Both the position numbers and the translations under genes were made by a program. The notes under the pieces were generated by a model. That model searched no databases. It was not told where the DNA came from and worked only from the letters and a program-made list of their open reading frames with translations. Shown piece after piece: positions 11,037 to 19,693 of a DNA stretch of 64,000 bases; within the stretch, counting starts at the first letter, position 1; each line of letters starts with the position of its first letter. This DNA comes from Craspedostauros australis (taxonomy: Eukaryota; Bacillariophyta; Bacillariophyceae; Mastogloiales; Achnanthaceae), in NCBI GenBank assembly GCA_026770025.1, contig JAMXDE010000005.1, forward strand, positions 2,294,001-2,358,000. The letters are read 5' to 3'.

Positions 11037-12317
11037 ATGATCGCGATGGCCTCAACAACCCCGACAATGTCAATGCCGTTGCCATCGCAGTCGCCATCGC
11101 GCGAAGAGATTCCAGCCACATCTCACGGCCATGAGCCTGCCTGCGAGTACCACCCTTCCTTTGCTGTGGTTCCACCACAACCCACGCAGTTGGCTCCGCA
11201 CGGCCATCATGGCCAGCAAATTGGCCACCACCCAAGACTTGCCACCGCATCCGCCGCCATGTTCCCGCAGTCCTTGCACACGAGCAACGTCAGCACCATG
11301 CCAACGCATGCGCCGGCACCCACATCGGCCACGAAGCTGAAGCGATCGTTCAACAGAATATCTTCCCAACCTTCCCGCAATCCCTTTGAGTCGTCATCTG
11401 ATGTGCCGCAGCATTCAAACGCGATCGCCGAATCATCCAGCGTGGGGCACCTGGATTTTCACACGGTGGAATCCTCCCTCAAGCGCGTACGGTTGACCAG
11501 GAGCCCGGGGGAATTGCGGTTGCAGCAGGACCTCAAGCAGCTGTCGCAGCAGGGGTGGGAGGCCATCGGGGCGTCCACATGGATGCTGATGCCTCCCCAG
11601 ACTCAGTTTTCGCATGACGCTCACCAGCAAGACAGCGCGTCCCACCTTCCCGCTTGCTCGGCCAAGCTGGAACAGCTCAACCGCGTCGACTCGATGCGGT
11701 TGCTTCTCACGGTCCAAGCGCAAAGCACGGGATCGCAGCACTCGGTCTGGATTCAAATCCCACGCATGTACCCCCACCGCCCGCCTCTCGTTTCGCGCAT
11801 CGAATCTTCCAGCTGCCAGTCTTGGCGCAAGATCGAACGCATCGTCATCACCGAGGCACCGCCAAGCGGGATCAACGACGTGCCAAGCCCCAGATCCACC
11901 TGCTGCGACACGGTAGTCCTCTTCGACCAGTGGTCGCCCATCATGTGGCTTGGTGAGCTGCTCAGGCTCATCATCCGGGTCTTGATCGATCCAACCGATA
12001 GCCCGCAAGGCCATTCATCGCTTGGAACGGCAGAGCGTTCTGATGCGCGGGCTGCGGCACCCGCGGGGGCGTCCTATTTTCCGGCCCAGCACAACAACAA
12101 GCAACCCTCCGATGCACACGGCGATCACACGATGGACGATGATGCCATGGATGACCATCATCGACCACAACACAGTGCTGAAACTGGATCGATCACTGCG
12201 GTGACCGCGTTCTTCCCACCCAATCGATTCAAAACAGGATTCGGGTCGTACCGTGATCCGCTGTCTGATCATCAAAAGTACCATTCCGCGGCTCTCGCCA
12301 ATCGCATGGAGGTTTGA
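11037..12317 (+). CDS. Protein with an RWD/UBC-like fold domain
   Basis: A 426-residue protein beginning at the ATG at 11037. Residues 1-150 are Ser/Pro/His-rich and look disordered. Residues about 155-315 resemble an RWD/ubiquitin-conjugating-enzyme fold: a helix (LRLQQDLKQLSQQGWEAIG), beta-strand material, the YPHRPPL element at 245-251 matching the conserved YPxxPP loop, and a DQWSP element at 297-301 followed by a long helix, as in UBC domains. No HPN motif or obvious active-site Cys is in place, so it is probably a non-catalytic variant. The C-terminus is again low complexity with an acidic His/Asp patch. It converges on the minus-strand methyltransferase gene, with only about 165 bases between stop codons. 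The domain call is by motif only. Confidence 0.75.
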   Translation: MIAMASTTPTMSMPLPSQSPSREEIPATSHGHEPACEYHPSFAVVPPQPTQLAPHGHHGQQIGHHPRLATASAAMFPQSLHTSNVSTMPTHAPAPTSATKLKRSFNRISSQPSRNPFESSSDVPQHSNAIAESSSVGHLDFHTVESSLKRVRLTRSPGELRLQQDLKQLSQQGWEAIGASTWMLMPPQTQFSHDAHQQDSASHLPACSAKLEQLNRVDSMRLLLTVQAQSTGSQHSVWIQIPRMYPHRPPLVSRIESSSCQSWRKIERIVITEAPPSGINDVPSPRSTCCDTVVLFDQWSPIMWLGELLRLIIRVLIDPTDSPQGHSSLGTAERSDARAAAPAGASYFPAQHNNKQPSDAHGDHTMDDDAMDDHHRPQHSAETGSITAVTAFFPPNRFKTGFGSYRDPLSDHQKYHSAALANRMEV

Positions 12318-12481
12318 GTGGGGGCGTCCTCCTGCTCACATGCGTACGGACAACGTGCATTAAACACAGCGTGCATTAAGCATTCCAAGACTAATCACTC
12401 TCAGCACTCTAGTACAACAACTTGACTCTGCAACATTCATTGAAGCAGTTGCACTCGTCAGAGTTAGTTCGCACAATTCTC

Positions 12482-14602
12482 TTATTCTTTTCGTATGTAT
12501 TCATCGTTCGATCGAATGATCTCGTTGTCGCCTGTCAGGACGGTTCCTTTGACCAAATCCAGCAACCTTTGGGCCTCTGCCTTTTCGTCCTCGTCTGTGT
12601 ACTCGTAATCTTCCCACTCATCATCAAAATCGACTGAGTCACCCTCGATCACGAAGTTCACCCCTGAAAAAGTGGAATCCAGTTCTTGCTGCGCGTCGTC
12701 TTGGAAGTGCCCAGCGTCGCCACTGCCGTCACCGCCATCATCATCATTATTAGCTTCGTCGTCGTCGTCATCGTCGTCGTCGTCATCTTCGTATATACCG
12801 ACCATGGGCGATGTTGTTTGGGGGACGAAGTCTTGCAAGGACAGACCATCCGTGTTGTCACCGATGGTCTCCAATCCTTGCGGATCGTCGCTGCCCCCCT
12901 CCGTAACCACCGCGGCAGCTTCTTCACGTTCTCGCTTCTCCACCTCCGCCTTCAGCTGGCCGCAGCCTGCGTTGATGTCGATGCCACGTCGCACACGTGG
13001 CGTGCAGGTGATGCCGAACTCCTTCTCCAAGATGTTGGCAAAGGTATTGACGCGGCCACGTGCAGACGGTGCTCCGCCGTATCCACCCGTGGGGTTCAAC
13101 GGGATGACGTTGATGTGGACCATATCCCGACGCAGGTTGTAGCGTTGGATCAGTTTGCCAAGCGAACGGGCTGTCTCCGGCGTGTCATTCTCGCCTTCGA
13201 TCAGCGCCCATTCCAGTGTGACGCGGCGGTTGGTGGTTGTGATGTACTCGTTCAAGGTGGTCATGAGTTCCTTGAGGCCGCCGTAGCGTTTGTTGGCTGG
13301 CAGCAACGCCGTGCGTTCATCATCATCGGCACAGTGCAAGCTCACGGCCAATCGCACCTGAGGCATGTCCACCATGAGCTTGCGGATGTTGGGGACCAAA
13401 CCGACGGTGGAAATGGTGATACGGCGCGCACCGATGCCAATGTCCTGCTGGATACGTCTCACGGCCTCCTTGACGTTGCGATAGTTTGCCAGCGGCTCGC
13501 CCATACCCATGAAGACGATATTGGACAGGCGTTTTTCGCGTCCGTTCGTTCGCGATTTGCCGTCATTCTCCTTGGCCAGTTCGGCAGAGAAGCGGGAGAC
13601 CTGCTCGAAGATCTCCTCCGGCGTGAGCTGGCGGCTGAATCCCATCTGGCCTGTCGCGCAGAACACGCAACCTTGCGCGCATCCTGCCTGACTGCTGATG
13701 CATGCTGTGTAACGCCCATCTTCGTACGGCATGAGGACGCTCTCGATCAGCTGGCCGTCCCACAATCGGTAGGCACGCTTGATGGTACCGTCCTTGGAAA
13801 CGAGCTCGCAGTCCAGTTCCAGGCTGGTCATCTTGGCGTGCTTCTGCAAATCGGCACGCAGCTTCTTGGGGATGTTCTTCATCTCGTCGATGTTATCGAC
13901 TCCCTGCTCGCGCACCCAGTTCCACACCTGATCGGCTCTGTATTTCGGGTACCCCCATGACTTGAGGATCTGCGCCAACTCGTCCTTTTCGATGGTGTGG
14001 AGGTTGATCATTTTTGGCGCATCGTCGAAGCCGGTTTCGACAGTCAAATCAATATTGCTGTCCTTCGTTTGAATACCGTTGTTTCCGTCACCGCTAGCAT
14101 GCATCTGTGGCCGAGATGGAGATAATGATACTTTGTTGGGGCTCCTCTTTGAGCTTGCACCTTTCTCTCCACCCGGCGGCGCCGATTTTCTTCGCGATGG
14201 AGGCTTGTTCACAGATCCAGCTTTGCTTCTAGCTTTGCTGCCGCCCTTTGTCTGACCTGTCGAGGCAGTGCTGCGATTTCGTCGGTCATCTCGGTTGGAG
14301 CCAGACTCGTTGCCTCTGCTCGACGATCTTTCCCTCTGTCTGGTAGAGAACAGCGCTGTTCCAAGCGCATGATGGCCAATCCCGAAGTTGTTCATGGCTT
14401 GCAGTGTATCGGTGGAGGCATGCTGGTTCGAGAGCCTGTTGATTGCCATGTTGCGCCTAGATGCGCCCAACCCACGAGTTGTTGTCGTCCATGCTGAAAC
14501 CTGCCGCAGCATCGCAAATCGGTTGAGCATGCCCATGCTGTTGCTGGCGATTAGGATGGAGCAAAACGCAAAGCAACAGCGGAGTTGCTTCGAAGCTGCC
14601 AT
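12482..14602 (-). CDS. RlmN-type radical SAM adenine-C2 rRNA methyltransferase
   Basis: The protein has 706 residues from the ATG at 14602; the frame is open further upstream but only from a TTG. It belongs to the RlmN/Cfr family, which methylates C2 of an adenine in large-subunit rRNA (and tRNA in bacteria). The radical-SAM cluster motif CAQGCVFC is at residues 308-315, the GEP motif (MGMGEP) near 365-370, and the second conserved Cys in INAGCGQL at 547. The N-terminal helical substrate-binding part (about 200-265) is present. Unlike bacterial RlmN (about 380 residues) it has about 200 extra N-terminal residues, hydrophobic then basic and Ser-rich, which may be an organelle-targeting leader, and a C-terminal tail containing ten consecutive Asp residues. 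Plastid or mitochondrial action is inferred from the leader and from the bacterial type of the enzyme. Confidence 0.93.
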   Translation of the reverse strand: MAASKQLRCCFAFCSILIASNSMGMLNRFAMLRQVSAWTTTTRGLGASRRNMAINRLSNQHASTDTLQAMNNFGIGHHALGTALFSTRQRERSSSRGNESGSNRDDRRNRSTASTGQTKGGSKARSKAGSVNKPPSRRKSAPPGGEKGASSKRSPNKVSLSPSRPQMHASGDGNNGIQTKDSNIDLTVETGFDDAPKMINLHTIEKDELAQILKSWGYPKYRADQVWNWVREQGVDNIDEMKNIPKKLRADLQKHAKMTSLELDCELVSKDGTIKRAYRLWDGQLIESVLMPYEDGRYTACISSQAGCAQGCVFCATGQMGFSRQLTPEEIFEQVSRFSAELAKENDGKSRTNGREKRLSNIVFMGMGEPLANYRNVKEAVRRIQQDIGIGARRITISTVGLVPNIRKLMVDMPQVRLAVSLHCADDDERTALLPANKRYGGLKELMTTLNEYITTTNRRVTLEWALIEGENDTPETARSLGKLIQRYNLRRDMVHINVIPLNPTGGYGGAPSARGRVNTFANILEKEFGITCTPRVRRGIDINAGCGQLKAEVEKREREEAAAVVTEGGSDDPQGLETIGDNTDGLSLQDFVPQTTSPMVGIYEDDDDDDDDDDEANNDDDGGDGSGDAGHFQDDAQQELDSTFSGVNFVIEGDSVDFDDEWEDYEYTDEDEKAEAQRLLDLVKGTVLTGDNEIIRSNDEYIRKE

Positions 14603-15437
14603 CAGATCAGAGCTGTTGAGTGGATCGGGATGTCTACTAATCTCCGGAGTATGTGTTCGGCAATTGGCTGCTGTGATGATGAGGAGAGTAGGTCGTATGG
14701 TGCGTGTCAATCAGCTAATGAAGAATTCGAACGCAATGAACGGTAGCGGAGTAGCAGAGTAGCAGAGTAGCAGAGTAGATCGTATGGTCATCTCTCGCTC
14801 CGGTAGCTGCAGATACCACGATAGTGTCCAAGTGTTCATCATGCAGCAGTTGTTCCATCAGCCAAAACCTTCAGCTGTCGTGATCGACTGTTCTGTTTTT
14901 CTTTGGATTTTGGGTGGTGGTGATGTGATGTGTTGTGATGGATCGTTCTTGTGTTTCTTGAATTCTTGGCTTTAGTCGTACCAGTCGTTTTCAATCACAG
15001 AAGTCTATGTATCAAAGCAAGAGAGTCCGACCCAAGTGTTTCAAAAGTCAAACATTCGGATAGAAACCATACACTATGATGCTACTACAACTACTACTAC
15101 AACTACAAATACAACATGCACTAGATAAGAATAATCACCTCCTCAAGAGGCGAAACAGGGCGGATCTGGATGGTACGACAATGCTTGGACTGCATGTGCT
15201 TCCGTGGTGCGCGCCACAGGTGTCAACTTGTTCGAACCCCTCGATTTGTGGATCTTTCCCTGAATGCCAACAACGTCACAACACATCAAGGGAGAGGAGA
15301 AGCAGGACAATCAACAACATCACGAGTCCAAGGTACAGACTCCAACACAATACAAGTACTCTGTCCACGGATAGAGAGGCGGAAAGAACCAAACAACAAC
15401 AACCATAGTCGTACAACACGCACTGTGGACGAAGACG
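14603..15437. other. Divergent intergenic region between the RlmN-like and FKBP genes
   Basis: These 835 bases separate two divergent starts and so probably hold both promoters. A short AGTAGCAG tandem (about 14750-14775) and a CTACTACAA run (about 15080-15110) are visible. No further gene is supported. Confidence 0.5.
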
Positions 15438-16271
15438 ATGCAGCTGTGCGCCTACCTGTTCCCGCTCGTTGTCTTGGCGTCGCAGGTCACTCTCTGCAGT
15501 TCCTTGGCGCATCACCATACTACCGGTAGTAAACATGGGCGGCAGCATGATCACGACCAACAAAGATGGGACTGTGATGACCACAGGATGAAGATACGAG
15601 ATGGACCCAATTGCCAAAGTTGTTCACGGTCAGCCATCAAAATAGATGCGCAGACAACCTCAAGACGCGAAATGATCATCGAACATCTGCTGCGCACACC
15701 GACAAGAGCGCTCTCCCTTGGGATAGTCACATCGGCGATGATTCTGTCCACCGCCGATCCATGCGACGCCGATGACAGCGGCGCCAGCAATACGCAACCA
15801 AAGAAGCTGCAATTCACCACACTTCCAGACGGTGTTCGATGGGCGGACGTGCGCACAACAGCGGATAATCCCAGAATGGCCTCTGACAAAGTTGTGACAC
15901 CCAATTCGAAGGTCAACTTTCACATGACTGGCCGCTTGTTGGGGAAGAATGGTTGGATCTTTGAAAACTCGCAACTCGATGACAACGAACCGTATCGGCT
16001 GCAATTGGGGAATGGTAGCGTGGTTGTGGGGTTGGAGGAAGGCATGCAGGGTATGAAAGAAGGTGACACACGCCGTATCGTCATCCCCTCCACTGTCGGG
16101 TACACCAACAAATCGTTGGAGCCAATTCCCCGAGACTTTGGGAATCGCCAACGTCTATACACGACGGTCATGAACAACGTGCGGATTGATCGAGAACGGG
16201 CAGCGCTTGGTAACGATCTTGCTGGCATGGTGGTGATGGACATTGAAGTGCTGCGGATCCGTTCAAATTGA
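15438..16271 (+). CDS. FKBP-type peptidyl-prolyl isomerase, probably thylakoid lumen
   Basis: A 277-residue protein from the ATG at 15438. Residues 1-22 are a signal peptide (LCAYLFPLVVLASQVTLCSS). A second targeting stretch lies near residues 75-110, where a twin-arginine (SRRE) precedes a hydrophobic segment ending in a possible processing site before DADDSG; this is the layout of a Tat-type thylakoid lumen signal. The FKBP domain occupies about 150-275, with VNFHMTGRLLGKNGWIFENS and a LEEGMQGMKEGDTRRIVIP segment typical of the family. Several active-site positions are altered (Tyr to Phe in NFHM, Asp to Glu in FENS), as in many lumenal FKBPs with weak or no isomerase activity. Lumen location is inference from the bipartite leader. 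Confidence 0.88.
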   Translation: MQLCAYLFPLVVLASQVTLCSSLAHHHTTGSKHGRQHDHDQQRWDCDDHRMKIRDGPNCQSCSRSAIKIDAQTTSRREMIIEHLLRTPTRALSLGIVTSAMILSTADPCDADDSGASNTQPKKLQFTTLPDGVRWADVRTTADNPRMASDKVVTPNSKVNFHMTGRLLGKNGWIFENSQLDDNEPYRLQLGNGSVVVGLEEGMQGMKEGDTRRIVIPSTVGYTNKSLEPIPRDFGNRQRLYTTVMNNVRIDRERAALGNDLAGMVVMDIEVLRIRSN

Positions 16272-16784
16272 GGCTAGCACCGCGACGAGCTGTCTGTTCA
16301 TCACGAAAGATACTGTGGCAAATGTTTTACTCTGCTTTTTGCGTAACATAGCCATTCTACCTATCTCTCTTCTCGTAGATTGTCACTGTACTGGTGGAAA
16401 TAGAGTCCATCGTGTCCTGAGGCTGAGTAGTTTCGCCGCACTACTCACAATCTTGAAGAGATCGTTGAATCCATAGCCGTACGGACAGACACGCCGGGCA
16501 AAATAGATGTTCTGTCTCTCTCTCTCTCTCTCTCTTTTGAGAGGGAGATAGAGAGAAGAGTCCACTACACGTGGAATCGAGCACGTGCAAAGTACAACAT
16601 TGTCCGTATCCTAATGGAGATCGAGCTGAGTCCACATCTGGATGCATCATTCTGCTGCTTTGCTCGTCACTTCCTCGTGCGCTTTCGCTCGAAATCAATA
16701 GCATGATCGTGTACTGCGCTCCACGGATATCTAATACTTGTGAGTGTGTGTTGAGCTGCCATCCGCCTTTGCGAAACTGAAGCA
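16272..16784. other. Convergent 3' region with a CT/GA microsatellite
   Basis: Lies between the FKBP stop and the end of the minus-strand frame at 16785. A CT run followed by a GA-rich stretch (about 16515-16560) forms an imperfect inverted pair that could fold. No gene is supported. Confidence 0.45.
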
Positions 16785-17540
16785 CTATCCAGTGCTTGGC
16801 AATTGCGTCTGATTCCGTTTGCGCTCTCGTTTCCGTTTCCGTTTCCTTTGTGTTGGATCGTCGTCACGAACAGCGGCAGCATTGGCGGTGGCAACTCTGT
16901 CAGAATGCTTCGCAGAACGGCTGGTACCAGTTGTTTTGTCAGCAGCGCAATCCGCCTGCGCAGAATGGCCATCGTCATGGACATGTCCATTACGACTTGC
17001 GCGGTTTGAGTTGTCAACGTCCGAGTCTCCCTCGAGCTTCAACCAAAACTCCTCCACCAGGTTAACTTCACCATCGCGGAATTGATCACCTTCCGACCGC
17101 AGGCGCTTCCACCGTTGGTCATTGTGGAGTGGGCACGCCGCTTTCCGAACTCCATCCAGCATGGGCAAATAGCCGCGCTTGCACGGGGTGAACGGCAACG
17201 TCTCTCCGTTTCCAAACTTCATCGCTGCTTCGTTGATGGCACGTCCTTGCGGTGTCATTTCTGCGGCGGAGGATTGCATGTAGTGAGCGCCACCGTACAA
17301 ATCGCCGTTCTGAGTTGGATACCCGCACACGTATCCCCACGGCACATCGTTGGTGATGCTGGCGGTGATCCTGTATCACTCGCTTGGCAATACCCCGCAA
17401 TCTTGCGCTTGCGCCGAGTCCGTGGCCTTTGGCCTGTGACATCTCTGCTCTCTTCTCCGTGCTTCCTGCAGCTGATGCAGACTGCGTTTGCGCGCAAGTC
17501 GCGACGATGATCTGCGAGGTGCTAACGATGATGGATTCAT
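16785..17540 (-). pseudogene. Uncertain gene; open frame broken by a single TGA
   Basis: From an ATG at 17540 a frame runs to a TGA at 17376-17378, then stays open in the same frame to a stop at 16785 (252 codons in total including the internal TGA). The downstream part has no ATG near its beginning and reads like real protein (VPWGYVCGYPTQNGDLYGG, then FGNGETLPFTPCKRGYLP), ending in a Lys/Arg-rich tail. I do not know the family. Explanations are an unrecognised intron covering the TGA, a disabled copy, or a recoded TGA. A short GT...AG segment across the TGA does not preserve the frame, so I cannot propose splice sites. Confidence refers to this being a coding locus at all. Confidence 0.45.
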
Positions 17541-18464
17541 GGTCAACGATTCTAATGTCGCTGTCAATGTTTGTGTGTGTTGATGTGTGCTGCTGTGTGT
17601 TGGTGGGGGATGGAAGGAGCGGTCGGAGCCGGCGTGGTTGTTGTTGTGTGTGTGTTGGCTTTGTTGTCATTTCGTGAGGCAGGCATTTGTGGCTTGTCAA
17701 TTGGATTTACGGTAATTTAGTGCAACTAGGGACAAAATAACGAGATGCTGTACGAGGGATAAATGTCATAAATAATGTATCTCCAGTAACCCCCATTCGA
17801 AACGTGAACCAGGACTCCTCTAAATCAAGAAACGGGAATGATCTCCGAGCATTCGTCACCGCTCGAGGACGGATACCTTTCGTGTTGTTTTGTGGGCGTC
17901 GTGGAGTTTCGGCGACCGTCTGTCGTTCTCGTTTCCGTTCGTGTTGTCCCTCGCACAGCCTCGCCTCTTTCCTCGCATCCTTGCCACCCATCGTGCCAAG
18001 ATCACGGAGACCTCCGGTTCGCATTCTCTGTGGATGCATTCTGCGCACAGGACTGCGAATGTCGTTTCGCTGAATTCTCGAATTGCGCACGGGAGGCACA
18101 ACACAGAGAGAGCAACAACTGCGCGCCGCTCGCAGAGAAGACCAACAGAACAGCAGGCCTCCCCACACCGCAGCGCACGAGGACATCAACACCAAGGAGC
18201 TGACATCAGCGTCAACGCCGACACTTCGTACCCACCGCCACTGCCACCGCCGTATCCGCCGTATCCACCGTATCACGGTCACAGCGTCCACTATCGCCGT
18301 GAATAGCAACAGTCTCTGCAGGCAAGCCGTCACGTGGAGCATCGTACAATAGTATCGAGTAGAGTAGCTGAGGGAGGATCGCAAGCCAGGCCACGAACGA
18401 TCAGAGCACTTGCAAGAGAGCAGAGTACCGCACCATACATAGTCGTACCATACTCGTGGAGACC
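17541..18464. other. Intergenic region, nothing recognised
   Basis: Overlapping frames occur on both strands (for example 17707-18495 minus, mostly from non-ATG starts) with Arg/Ser-rich, low-information translations. Repeated CCGCCGTATCCACCG-type simple sequence lies near 18240-18270. No gene is supported. Confidence 0.4.
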
Positions 18465-18953
18465 ATGCGAACACAGAGAGGACCATCGATGTCACCAGAG
18501 GGGTTCCAGAAGAGACGGACAGACAACGTCACTGCGTTGGAACGAAGTGAGAAAGCCCCCATGAAGAGATTCATTCTGCGACAATCCAAGTCGTCCGCAT
18601 TCTCTTCGCCGACAAGGTCCATGGCATCCATCATCTCACCCATTCCGACAGCTTTCGACGCACCGTCGCTGACAACGTCACCAGCCATGATGCATCTGGA
18701 TCACAGTATCCGTACCAGTACGAAGAATCACTCACCGCCGCCCACTTACATGCTGCCGCAGAAGAAGAGGATTCGAACCATGGAACAGGTCGAAGTCATC
18801 GAGATCCTGTCAGATACGGCGTCGGAATCAGCCGACAACGATCATGACGGTGACGCCACAACCTCAACGTTGTCTGACGCCGGTTCGCGAGATGCCCTGA
18901 CGAGTGACTCAGCTTCCAATCCGGATCACAGCAACGGGGAAGCGACCAAATAA
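18465..18953 (+). CDS. Small Ser/Thr-rich protein with a SUMO-interaction-like motif
   Basis: A 162-residue frame from the ATG at 18465; the frame opens nine bases earlier but only with a GTG. The sequence is Ser/Thr/Pro-rich and basic in the first half, then carries KKRIRTMEQVEVIEILSDT followed by a run of Ser, Glu and Asp. The hydrophobic core VEVIEIL followed by acidic and phosphorylatable residues resembles a SUMO-interaction motif; this is a short-motif argument only. No folded domain is visible. Small size and low complexity leave real doubt that it is a gene. Confidence 0.5.
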   Translation: MRTQRGPSMSPEGFQKRRTDNVTALERSEKAPMKRFILRQSKSSAFSSPTRSMASIISPIPTAFDAPSLTTSPAMMHLDHSIRTSTKNHSPPPTYMLPQKKRIRTMEQVEVIEILSDTASESADNDHDGDATTSTLSDAGSRDALTSDSASNPDHSNGEATK

Positions 18954-19693
18954 GCGTGCACTCGTCAAGTCGGCAAGGCAAGCCAGACCGAGACGCGAGG
19001 AACATGAAGATGCATCCTACGCGATAGATTTTGAATAGATTACTTTTTCGACACAGCGGCACTTCTATTGCATGGGTGTTAGTACATTGCATCGCTTGCG
19101 CGTGAGAATGGCAGCTTTTGGAGCGAGATTGCACCAGGTGAAATGCCACCATTGCTGTGTCTACTTTGAAACTTGAAGCAGAAAGTGTCGAATACGAGTA
19201 GATGGATGTGTATGAGAGCATGTCTTGGAGCATGTCTTAGAGCATATAATAGAATGTAGAATACGTCGGAGGACTCAGCGGCCAGCTTGTGACCTCGAGG
19301 GTGCATGAGAGGAGAAGAGGATTGGGACTCCTCTGCTCCAATGTTGCTGTACCATACTCTAGTTCGGATTTGACAGCGTTTATGGTTTTCCGACTGTCCG
19401 TCAACCGGACTACGCTGGTTTTGTGGCGTGTTGTGCGTCCAAAATCGTGGAGGATGTTGCACGTGCCACGCTGAAGCGCGCAACGAAACCTTCTATTGCT
19501 TTTCTCCGCACAACGCAACAACAAGCATGAAGACAATGCGGCGGCGTTGCCCACAATCATCACGATCGCTCCTTCCGCAAACACTTGATCCAACCAAGCC
19601 GCAGTTTGCGTTACCTCTGCGTCCGACGCTGCCAGCATCATACCCGTACTTCCGCCATCGCCACTGCCGTAGCCGAACTATTATACGAGCATT
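18954..19693. other. Intergenic region upstream of the dioxygenase gene
   Basis: 740 bases without a supported gene. The minus-strand frames here (18796-19233, 19079-19483, 19237-19641) show no motif. The 3' part probably contains the promoter and 5' UTR of the gene at 19694. Confidence 0.4.

Noticed and set aside
12686-13960. 424-codon plus-strand ORF opposite the RlmN-like gene
   Set aside because: Antisense shadow of a clearly conserved enzyme; its translation has no motif and the length follows from codon bias of the real gene.
17119-17700. 193-codon minus-strand ORF
   Set aside because: Starts in simple Thr/His/Gln sequence and overlaps the more protein-like frame at 16785-17540; likely a shadow.
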